DNA from: Mesocentrotus franciscanus
Lineage: Eukaryota > Echinodermata > Echinoidea > Camarodonta > Strongylocentrotidae
Reading direction: 5' to 3'
Assembly: GCA_037976565.1 (NCBI GenBank)
Contig: CP137668.1
Location: 19,799,804 to 19,863,803, forward strand
Length of the DNA stretch: 64,000 nt
Position numbers and translations under genes: made by a program. Of the stretch, positions 36,801 to 48,800 are shown one piece after another (position 1 is the stretch's first letter; each line of letters starts with the position of its first letter). The notes under the pieces are model-generated. The model was not told the DNA's origin. It saw only the letters and a list, made by a program, of their open reading frames with translations, and did not search any database.

Positions 36801-39800
36801 GTTATCTCAAGGACCGATTGATGGATAACCGCCAAACTTATGTCATGTATGTATCTTGCAAAGCCAATGAACTGATAAGATTTTGGGGTCACGAGGTCAA
36901 AGGACAAGGGATAATTATGTATGCAAAAACAGCTTGTGATCACACTATCATTAGAACCGGTGGACGGATTACCATCAAACTCTAGACATGTATGTATCTT
37001 GCAGAGCCAATAAACTGATTAGATTTTAGGGTCATGAGGCTCATTGTGTATGCATATAAATAGCTTGTGAACGCTTTATAATTAGAACCGACAGATGGAT
37101 TACTATCAATCACAGGACAGGAATATCTTGCAGAGCCATGTATATGAAAAGTAGCTTGTAATCACGATATTCTGAGAACCCGTTAATGGATTACTATCAA
37201 ACTTGAATATTAATAATTGCTTCCGTTTTGGTTTGTAAAACGCTCTATGGCGGAGGCATCATTTTTGACTGCGCGCAGTCGAAGTTCCATCTAGTTTCTC
37301 GTGTAGCCATATATTTTTTCTCAATAATATTAACTATTCTTATCTAATGGTGACATGTTGAAAATTCCATAATCTATACTAAACTATCCATTCTGTTGGA
37401 GAAGTTTCTTTTCTGGATTTTTGTCCCCGCGGCGAATAATTGACGTACTGATATTTGTGTGTTTGTACTGTGCGCCAGTCACGTCACTGTGCGGATTAAT
37501 TTTTTTTATCCGGCGCGCTCACACATGCGCATTCGGTCTATCGTCTGCGGGAATGTCAAAATCAACGCCTACTAGACATGCACAGAAGTCGTGACTAAAG
37601 TTAAACACAACTTCGTAGTTAAATACAACTTAGGCAGGACTTAAACAGTCATTTAGTTAGACGCGACTTAGACACGACTTCAGAATACACAATTTAGTTA
37701 ATAGACAGGACTTAGACGCGACCTTGCGTTTAAGTCGTGTCTATTAAACTAAACAGTTGTTTAACTTTAGTCATGACTAAGTCAGACACGACTTCAGAAT
37801 ACGGGCCTTAATCATTCAGTCTTGATCATGACGATTGCCATGACATTGGGTCTAAGACTTCAAAGTTCAAGCTCAAGTCAATTCATTTTTTTTTTAAAGG
37901 CATGCATGGTCAAAGGCATAGCAATACTTACTCCGTTTTTTTTTCCGATGATGACTAGCGTCACCCTTCTAACCACTCTGGAGATTGTGGCAATGCTGCC
38001 GTCAAGACCGTTGCCAGTTGCGAAGAATCTCAATGCCACAAAGACTTGCAGATGGGCAGGTAGAGCCTTGCTCCTCTTCGTGGCATTCGTTGCTTAACTC
38101 GTTAATTATGAACGAAACTCCTTCCCTATTGAATCTCTATTTCTTGAACATGTCTGTATCGTCGTACAACTCCAGCGGATTTGTTCTGTCCCGGAAAACA
38201 CGCTCTACGGAGGGCAGCACCCCCTAAGATATGCATGAGTGCTGCCATTTTGGTTGTCAAGACTAACTAGTTGGTGTAAATTGAATTTGTCGGTAGGTAC
38301 AAGGCCACCGACAAATTTATTGAAATTAGTCTGTGTTTTCCACCGACAAATTGTCAGTGAAAATGATATTAGTCGGTGAAAAATACTGACCAATTGTTTG
38401 ATGAAACACCCTCCAGGACTGGTGGATTTATTGGATTATTCAAATGTCATGCCATCAGTATTTGTTCATCTTGTGGTTGTGCCAACCATTTCTGGGGTAC
38501 CCATGATGAATTTTCACAACTCAAGGCTTTTGGTAACATGATGTGGTAGCCTCAGTGAAACAGTCTTTGAAATGTCCTTTCATCAAAAGAACCCAAATAT
38601 TAGGATGTATAGAGGAATTAAAGAAAAGTGAAAGAAAAGGACAGAAAAGCAAAGAGATGTCAATGGAATGAAATTAACACTTTTTTCTGACTCACACTGT
38701 ATTATCTTATAAAGGAAATGTGGAAACCTACTTGTCCATTCAGATAATCTTTTTATTATTCTACTTTATTCCTATTGAAATGACCCCATATCAAGAGTTT
38801 GTATATATTAAAAAGAAAGGATACATGCTGTCCATCTGGATCATATCTTACAGCACTCTGGGTAAGATTGGTAGTCATGGCCTCCCAAGTAGAATTGCTA
38901 TAAAAAATATAAAACAAGACAGAATTGAACAGACTGATATTGTATATTAGTACCAAACAAGTGAAACGCTCTCGGCGGTCTCACCTGCATTACCCAATTC
39001 GGCATTACGCAATTCGATATGATGAAAAATTGAGGTTGGGACATTATTTATAGGCAGTGTGGCCCATTTGCAGACCCCCGAAAATGAAATCCTCTGAATA
39101 TAATAAGCATTTTGAAGTGAATATTGATTATGAATCATCAGAATAATTATTTACTGTATCATAAGAATACAATATAATGAGATTTAGTGTATGGGTAAGA
39201 CTATAAATGTTTCAATGCTTGTCAGTAATTTACAAATAAAGTTATCTAATAAACTTTTTAAGAAAAGAGGATTTTTCAGCTTTTTGTGTAAAAACAATTG
39301 GAAGGTAGAGCCCATCTACATCACATCACGTCTCAGTAGCATAATGAGAACATTATTATGAGATATACTCCAATATATATTATCGAAACATCAATATTGT
39401 CACCTAGCTGTAACTGATCATGTACATACTAGGCCTGGGATCGAATACTAAAATTACTATTAGAATATTCATGGGAAAGTACTGAATGATTCAAATATTT
39501 ACTTTCATGAAATATGAACAAATAACAAAAATTTATTTATTAATTCTCATATTAAATTTTGAGAACATAATCCAAGTCTACTGACCTAAAATGACCTTTG
39601 ACCTTGACTTTGTGACCTGGAATTTGTGTCACATGATTTGTGATACTTGATAGCCCTTGGGTACAAGTTTCATGGAATTTGAACAAACACTTTTGAAATT
39701 ATGCTAAAATTTCAAAATCTTGATGTTGATGCCACAACAAAGTCTAAGTTTCCAGACCTGAAATGACATTTGACCTTTACTTTGTCACCTAAAAGACTAA

Positions 39801-42800
39801 TAACATGATTGGTGATACTTGATAACCCTTATGTTCAAGTTTCATGGAATAGGAATGTATACTTTCAAAATTATGATAACAATTAAAAAATCTTAGCCTG
39901 ATGCCACAACATAGTTAAGTTTGTTGACCTGAAATGACCTTTGACCTTGACCTAGTGGGCTGAAATTCTACTCACATGATTGGGGATACTTGATAACCCT
40001 TTAGTCTAAGTTTCATTGAATAAGAACTTATACTTTCAAAATTATATTACAAATTCAAAAACTTAACCTCAGGTTAAGTTTTTGATGATGATGCCACAAC
40101 ATAGTCTAAGTTTGTTGACCTGAAATGACCTTTGACCTTGACTTTGTGACCTGAAATTTTCCTCACATGATTGGGGATACTTGATAACCCTTTAGTCCAA
40201 GTTTCATTTAATAGGACCTTATACTTTCAAAATTATATTAACAATTCAAAAACTTAACCTTAGGTTAAGTTTTGATGTTGACGCCGCCGCCGTCGCCGCC
40301 ACCGGAAAAGCGGCGCCTATGTCTCGCTTTTTGCTACGCAGGCGAGACAAAAATCTTAGCCTGATGCCACAACATAGTTAAGTTTGTTGACCTGAAATGA
40401 CCTTTGACCTTGACCTAGTGGGCTGAAATTCTACTCACATGATTGGGGATACTTGATAACCCTTTAGTCTAAGTTTCATTGAATAAGAACTTATACTTTT
40501 AAAAATTATATTACAAATTCAAAAACTTAACCTCAGGTTAAGTTTTTGATGATGATGCCACAACATAGTCTAAGTTTGTTGACCTGAAATGACCTTTGAC
40601 CTTGACTTTGTGACCTGAAATGTTCCTCACATGATTGGGGATACTTGATAACCCTTCAGTCCAAGTTTCATTTAATAGGACCTTATACTTTCAAAATTAT
40701 ATTAACAATTCAAAAACTTAAGCTTAGGTTAAGTTTTGATGTTGACGCCGCCGCCGCCACCGCCGCCACCAGAAAAGCGGCGCCTATGTCTCGCTTTTAG
40801 CTACGCAGGCGAGACAAAAAACCCAAACAAAATCAAGGACCAATGGGTGACATTAAAGGTACTATGTCCCATTTGCAGGCCAAAAAAATAAAAAGGTTAA
40901 ATTCCAATGGCATTTGAAAGACAATACTAATTTAGAACTTCCCTAAAAAAAGGGCACTTGAAAATGTCTTTAAGTCAGAAAATAACGACTATTAGTTGTA
41001 GAATCGACTTAGGAGCTATAGAGCCAGTAAGTAATAGTCTGATTTTTCAGACCATTGTACCGAATGGTCGTACGTTTTATGCTGCGCAAAGATTCAATCA
41101 GTTTAATTTTGGCCATTACAAGAAGTGGGTTATTGATGTAGACAAATGCTCATGTACCCTTTACAGCTCATTTTATGTATGTTATTACCAAAGATGAAAA
41201 AGCCAGTCAGTCACTCAATAGTGTCTGACAGTGAAGTCTAGCAAGTAAACGGGTTTCCTTGCATAATTTGAATATTAGGACACTGCTAACGTTTAAATTT
41301 CACAGATAGGACATACATGACATATTCATAATTCCTGCAAAGTTCTACAGAATTTGATGTTGGCTGCAAAAGGGACATAGTATCTTTAAAGGTAATTCAA
41401 AGTTTTGGGAAATTTTGAAAATTGGATGGATAGTAATTCTTTAAAATTTGATATACTTGGATGCCCCTGAGGATTTATTTACGTTGCTCCCGGTAAATCT
41501 CAAATATTTCGAATAGCACCCAAGGCCATTCCATGGTAGCTGCGACCATGAAAATCTCAGAATATGCAGTTCTGATATATAATTTCCAAACGGGAATAGC
41601 AAATTGATCGATTGTAGTCAAGAAACATTGTTTAAAGCTAAAGTAATATCAGTCTTGAGAGGGAGCTATACGACATAAAGAGTTTATTATTTACAATTTC
41701 ATCACTTTAGACTCGATTTCAACCGCGATAACGATCATTGAATATTGTAAAATCGCATATGCTTCCAATACGTTCATTTGAACCAAATTCATGACCCCAT
41801 ACCAAAACTTTGTATTACCTTTAACATTATAGATTTGAAAGCTTAAAAAAGAAGTTAATATTCTGCTCAAATAGACAAGATATGAAATTTACAGCAGAAT
41901 CAAATAGTTCTTGCACACTACGTCAGTTTGCAAAAAACAGTACCGTAAATCTCCGTGTATAAGGCGCACTATTTTGCCGCCGAAAAAATTTGAAAATCGG
42001 GGGTGCGTCTTATACACGGGTACAAAAAAAAAAAAAAAAAATTTTTTTTTTTTTAAAGTTTCGATTTAAGCCCCTCCACCTGGCACTATGCCTGGCAATG
42101 TCTCCCAGCTCAGTAATCGGTGTGTTGACTCACCACTGAAACTAGAACAACACTCAAATTTGTCTGTCATCTTGGTTTGAAAGTAATCTCTCTAATAGAT
42201 CTCAATATGTAGTTTATAATAATACTTCCTCCAAATTACAAATGGCATACCACAAGGTCCTATCCTAGGTCCTCTACTGTTTTTAATTTACATTAATGAT
42301 CTTACACATTCTTCTAAAAAAGCCTTCAACTGCACCTCGCAGTTAAATGAAAGTCCTTCCCCGCGTGGGTTTTTTAACACAGACCTGGCTTGCTGCCGAC
42401 AGAGTCAGTCGGCAAAAAAAAAAAAAAAAAAAACTTTTTTTTTTTTTTTAAATCTCAAAAAAAATGGGTGCGCCTTATACACAGGTGCGCCTTATACACG
42501 GAGATTTACGGTAATGCACTTGTTGAAGATACACCCACTACGCATATTTGCAAAAGCAATTGTAATGGCCGGCAGTTATCTAATACACCAAATAACAGCA
42601 TACATTCCGCTGGAAAAGTGGGTCAACAATTCATCCATTAATCAGTTTCCTCTTTCCTGTCTGCACCTAAAACCTATCAAACCCACATTTACATATTGAC
42701 GAATGGCAAGTAGAGGTGGAAAGGAGTAGTTGCATGCAACAAAGGCTCCTCAACGTATTCATTTATCTGTTAGGCCCAGCGCACTTTACACGATCTGACT

Positions 42801-45800
42801 GTAATCGATTTTCAAAGAAATGATAACTGTAATAGATATGGAATTCTAAAACAAACATCATCTTCCTGATTTAGGTTCGAAATGTCGATCAGAATACTAA
42901 CGACCAGAATTTCAGTGAATTTAAGTCTTCCAGTCAGAATACAAGAAAAATCGGCTTGAAATCGTAGACAATCGCGCTACTCGTCTGATGGCAAGACGAT
43001 TCTGTGCCGATTTAGCTTTTCTCCCTCCAACGAAAGCTTGAAATCCCTTGAGTTTTTAATTTATTTAAAATATGACTATTCAGCTCCTTGATCATTAAGA
43101 TTTTACATCTTTCAATGTTCTTATCAAATGCTATTGCAAATTCCTGAAAAATCAGGTCATACTCAGATCATATGCGGTGGGTTTTAGTCATGAGATAGAG
43201 ATACAGATTGATATGTGAATCATATTTTCGCAGCAGATTTTGTTCAAGACTGTTGTACACGTCAAGTGTGAATGAAGCTTAAATATTGATGATCACAATG
43301 ATGTCCTTGCGGGAGTAAGGATACAATCAAAAACTTTTTCACAAACTCATATCTTACTGATGAAGCTCATTACCTTTTCATTACATGCGAGACATGAAGA
43401 AACTTATGAGTAGGCAACGGAGCAACAGATCTCAGCATCTCCCATGCTTCATTGCCGCAAGATATACCACTGAATAAAAAGTGAACGATAAATAAACAGC
43501 ATTAAAGACCATTGTATTACAGAAAACTCCATCACAGTGATAATGGAAATTTTCAAGACATACCTACAACCTTTTAATTAAGGCTGTGCATAAGCGGGTA
43601 ATGAGGTACTCGAGTACACTCCCAGGCTTACAGGCGAATACTCAAATACTCGGACGCCATGTTTTATTTTGTTTTTTTTAATTTGTTTTGCCAACACCAT
43701 ACTACGGTGACAGGTCCCTCTCCAAAAACCACTTCGAGTTGCAGTTGAAGACGCCAATTTGTGCTTTTGAACTTTTGACAAATAATAGTAATAATGTTGT
43801 TTTTAAAAACTAAAGAATATGACAGACAAATTTTCCTCCGAGTCCAAACAGAAATCCGGAGATTTGGTCCCAATTTCTGAGTGGTGAGTTGACAGTGACT
43901 CCCCGTGTATGATTGAGCTGGGAAACATTTTTACCCACGGTACCATGCCGGTGCTCTTCGGGCACGGGAGAGCGTCGGCCTGGACAGTGCCAGATGAACA
44001 GCCAAGTATTCGCGTACTCGAGTAGTTGTCAACAGTGCGAGTACTCGAGTATTCGTGTACTCGTCGCAGCACTCAGCCACTTAAGCAGTTTGAGTGACTT
44101 ACAAATTATAACACTTCACCCTTCTGTCTCATTTTACTGTTGAACTGAAGCCGAAATTCTCTGTTTTCGTATGCTAGCTGTTTCATTTATGCTAATATGG
44201 TCTGACGTGCACGTAGCGGTCGATTTGCGCACAGCTAAAATAGGACAAGTAGCCAGCCTACCTAGAACCAGTATTCGGCCTACATCACACACTGCGGTTT
44301 GTATACATATATTGCTGGGCAAGGTGCGGTGTACTAGAGTAGCTTTTGTCTGCATTTTCTTTATGTTCTAATTTGGTTTTTTAATTTTATGTTTGCGTTT
44401 GTTAATAAAAATTTGTTTTCAGTTTTGTGTACCGAATGTTCCCATTTAAACAAATGTTGTTGATGCTGTTGAAATTAATTGATGTGTGCTATATTTTTAA
44501 TTACATATATTGTTATAATGTTCATACCAGGACATGCACTTCACCACCAGTTGGGGTGGATCAGCCTTTTGGGGCATCCAGAGCTCCTATTAACAAAATC
44601 ATGGATTTTCCCCTGCAGCTGTATTATAGTGAACTGCAACAGGAATGCTTAATTCTGATTAGTCTGTCTTATCATGTGCTCTATTTATATTATCTATTTT
44701 GTGTGTATTATGTGTGAGTGTGAAAATTAAATAAAGAGAAAAATACACAAACAACTTACACAAACAATTACCATGCAAGAGCAGGGGGCCGACAACAGGT
44801 CCAGCACCATTGTTGTTCAAAAAATTATAGGATCTTGTAATGGAGAAAGCCACAAGCTACAAGCGCGTGGACTGGTGGTACAGGACATATCACCGACTTT
44901 TCAGAAGGGATTTATGCTGAATCAATGGACGCATATTTCAGGCATAGTGCATATCCCTTAGTATTTTGTCCACGGTACATATACCATGGTAGTACCATTA
45001 CAATTTTATTTATTTATTTATTTATTTATTTCTAATCTTTTGTCAGGGTAGCCCATTCACCAATAAGTAGTGGTCTTCCATGGGGCCCTGAATAAACATG
45101 AACATATTTACATAAACAAGTGAAACGCTCTCGGCGGTCTCGCCTGCATTACGCAATTCGATATGATGAAAAATTGAGGTAGGGACATTATTGATAGGCA
45201 GGTTTGCCCATTAGCAGGCCCCCCAAAATGAAATCCTCTGAATCTAATCAGCATTTTGAAGTGAATATTGACTAAGAATATGCAGACCTGAAATGACATT
45301 TGACCTTGACTTTGTCACCTAAAAGACTAATCTCATGATTGGTGATACTTGATAACCCTTATGTTCAAGTTTCATGGTATAGGAATGTATAGGCTACTTT
45401 CAAAATTACGATAAAAATTCAAGATCTTAACCTGATGCCACAACAAAGTCTAAGTTTGATGACCGGATATGACCTTTGACCTTGACTTAGTGACCTGAAA
45501 TTCAACTCACATGATTGGGGATACTTGATATGCCTTTAGTCTAAGTTTCATTGAATAATAACTTATACTTTCAAAATTATATTAAAATTCAAAAACTTAA
45601 CCTCAGGTTAAGTTTTTGATGATGATGCCACAACATGATCTAAGTTTGTTGACCTTAAATGACCTTTGACCTTGACTTTGTGACCTGAAATTCTCCTCAC
45701 ATGATTGGGGATACTTGATAACCCTTTAGTCCAAGTTTCATTGAATAAGAACTTATATTTTCAAAATTATATTAAAAATTCAAAAACTTAACCTTGGTTA

Positions 45801-48800
45801 AGTTTTTGATGTTGACGCCGCCGCCGTCGCCGCCGCAGCCACCGGAAAAGCGGCGCCTATGTCTCGCCTGCGTAGCAAAAAGCATAACGTTTATACAGAA
45901 CAGTTTGTTTTTTTTAATCCATGGTACAATTATGGTACAATTATGGTACAATTATGGTACAATTATGGTACAATTATGGTACAATTATTACAATTATTAC
46001 AATTATTACAATTATTACAATTATTACGGTACACATATACACACATATACAGAGCCATGGTAGTACTATCTGTATCTGTATCATTGTAGTACTGTAGTAG
46101 TACTGTACCATGGTAATACCATGGTAGTACCATGTGTTTTTTTTTGTAAGGAGCATATCGTTATACCAGTTGATTCTATTGTCAAGTATATGGGATTGTT
46201 ATGTGAATGGTGAAAGCATTCAAGAGAAAAGTCACTGAGAATGCTCACATAGCTGAGTTTTCCAGCCAGGCTGGCTGCTGGCTTTACTGGTCCTTCTATG
46301 GTATATACAGTTTGATCAGAAGTTTATCATGAATGTTTTAAAGTTATTTCTTTCAGAGTAAGATTCCATTTGGTTTAAAGTATTGGAATGAGTCCATACA
46401 GGCGTATAGACCTCATAGACAAAGTTCTTCTATTGCCCCCATCATAGCGATGCTGATTTCAACCTTGAATTCTCAGTAGAGCAAGAATGGTTTCTGTCTT
46501 TCAAACTGCATGTCACATAATGTAATATGGTGAAAACCCCTCAACAATGCCTTAATTAGATTCACTAATGACTGATAAATACCTCTTTGTAGTATTACTC
46601 GTTATAGGGCACAGTAAGCCAGCTAAGGAGTCTGTGATGTATTTATTCATCATCTTGATATCTACATTTGCAGCATCACGGTTGCCCTTGGTCATATTCA
46701 AGCCTTGGAGATGATGTAAGACTTCATCATTATGATAGAGGATGACACAATCAGCAAACCTGTAAAACAAGAAAAGTAACAGGAATGAAGAAAAATATGC
46801 ATAAAAGAGCAATCAATATGATATTGATTCTATGATTTCTTACAACTTATTACTTATTAACCCCATTTAAACTAGGCTTTTTCAGAGAGCAACTTCTTCT
46901 CATTGGAGGTGGTGGGGATGGGAAGAATAGTCAAAGTCTCAGAAAACAAAATTGTCTGTCTTTTGGAGAAATTTCTAAATATATACATTTTCCATACGCT
47001 TTGTACCCAAACATCTGTAAAATGTTAATTTTGTTCAATATTAGCTGTGCAAGACTTTACCTAAAGTGTTGCATGATCTCAAAATGGATCTGCAGGTTTA
47101 ACCACTTAAAGTGGATTTGGAAAGAACGCTGTTTTTCAAGATACACTCTGAACTTACTTTTGTAGCCAAGAGAGGCAGAATAGATTGTTGTAATGTTGAA
47201 GAGGACTCTCTCCTTGGGTATGAGGAGCTACAGCTATATCCAGGATGTATGCCATGGGATATGTATCTCTCACAGCCTCACAAAGACGAGAACCAAGACC
47301 TTGAATAGAAGAATTAAAGAATAGTGAACAAGCATTAAAAAGTAACAACAATAACAACATTCCAACACTTTTTATGCTTTGTCACATTTTTATCCAATCT
47401 GACATAATATAGCACATTCGGGGAAAACAATTTAAAAGAAAGATTTACAACAACTTGTGCCCAGTTAATGTGCACATCAAGATAATATTTCACGCCAGGA
47501 AATCAAAATAGGAAAACAAGCATCAAGTTTTGCAAACTACAACTTTGAACTTGTTGTTTAAAATATCCGGTTTGAATGCTTGAGCTACGGCTATTAGCAA
47601 GGATGTATGCCATGGGATACATAGGGAATACACTTCCAAGTTAAAGATACAAAATCAATGTGTATACCTGATCCAGTTCCGCCACTCAGACTGTGCATCA
47701 TAACAGTACCACAGAAAGATTCACATCTCTCTACCTCTCTCCTCATGGCTTCAAGGGTTAATTCAACCATGCTCTCACTAGGATTGGTGGATGTCCCATG
47801 GTACCCTGAAAACACATAAAATCATAGTTTGATATTCGTTTTATAAGTTGAAAAGTAAAAGGTATTGTAGTCGTACCATCGGTAACAAATCAAGATAGAG
47901 ATTCTATTTTACATTACAATTATATCAACCTGTTAAATATGATATGAATTTGGTATGAAAAATACTTTCCTGAGACCTCAGCCCAATCTCTGGCCGGTCA
48001 GCAAGTTGTTGAACTCTTTTATGAGGTGGTTGGCAACTGGTACATATACGGTACCTTTAGCGGTTGTATAGTTTAATCTTAATAGTTCATCTTGCCTTTA
48101 TAAAGGTACATTGCAGTATTTCTGCACTAGTGATTCAACTTGGGAATAAGCTACTTACCCATGGCCCAGTTCGTTCCTCTGCCTTGCTTGCTCAGGATGA
48201 CATTTTCCTCTCTTACAGGAAGTCTTGGGGGAAGGAATGACATAAAATTGAATTTCTGTGAATATCTTATCAGTCTTGTACAATTCATGTTCTCTGCATG
48301 ATTCACATCCTTATCCTTATCAAATCAATTCCCTCTTTTCTGTGTCATTACTTAATTTTTTTCTACATTCATTACTTGTTTTGAGGAAAAAATGAGTGGC
48401 ATCAGCAAAGGACATTCCTTGAAACACTGGCCAGTCAAAGACCTCAAAGGCTAAAAAATTAAAAGTGTGTCCCATGCCCATCTATTTCCTGGGTCCCCAT
48501 TTCCATCCGCACTATGGTCAAGTTCATGACAGTATTAAATGCATCATGGCAAGTAATATATAGGGTCCTTTCCTAAAAGAAGAGGAATGTTAAGACCAGG
48601 TAAAATGTGAAATATGTGGTAAGACACTTAGCTACAAAAGTAGCTAACTGCAAATTCTACATACAGTTCAGGCATCCAGCTCTGATACTAGAAGATGGGA
48701 AACCATTACCTCCTTTACTCAAAAGCTCAGTTTCCCAGAAACTAGAAGCAAAAGAATAATGATAGTTGATACTGATCACCAACAGCCTTTTCACACACAG

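Noticed and set aside
43580..44088. Regulatory cluster of E-box-like or CTCGAG sites
   Set aside because: The palindromes are arranged as inverted arms, better explained as a MITE than as selected binding sites.
45859..46156. Tyr/Asn-rich proteins on both strands
   Set aside because: Translations of microsatellites (tggtacaattat and attacaatt).
46350..46500. Possible extra tubulin exon between exons 6 and 7
   Set aside because: A short open stretch exists on both strands, but exon 7 at 43374-43469 supplies the expected segment with exact phase; this stretch has no fitting donor and acceptor.
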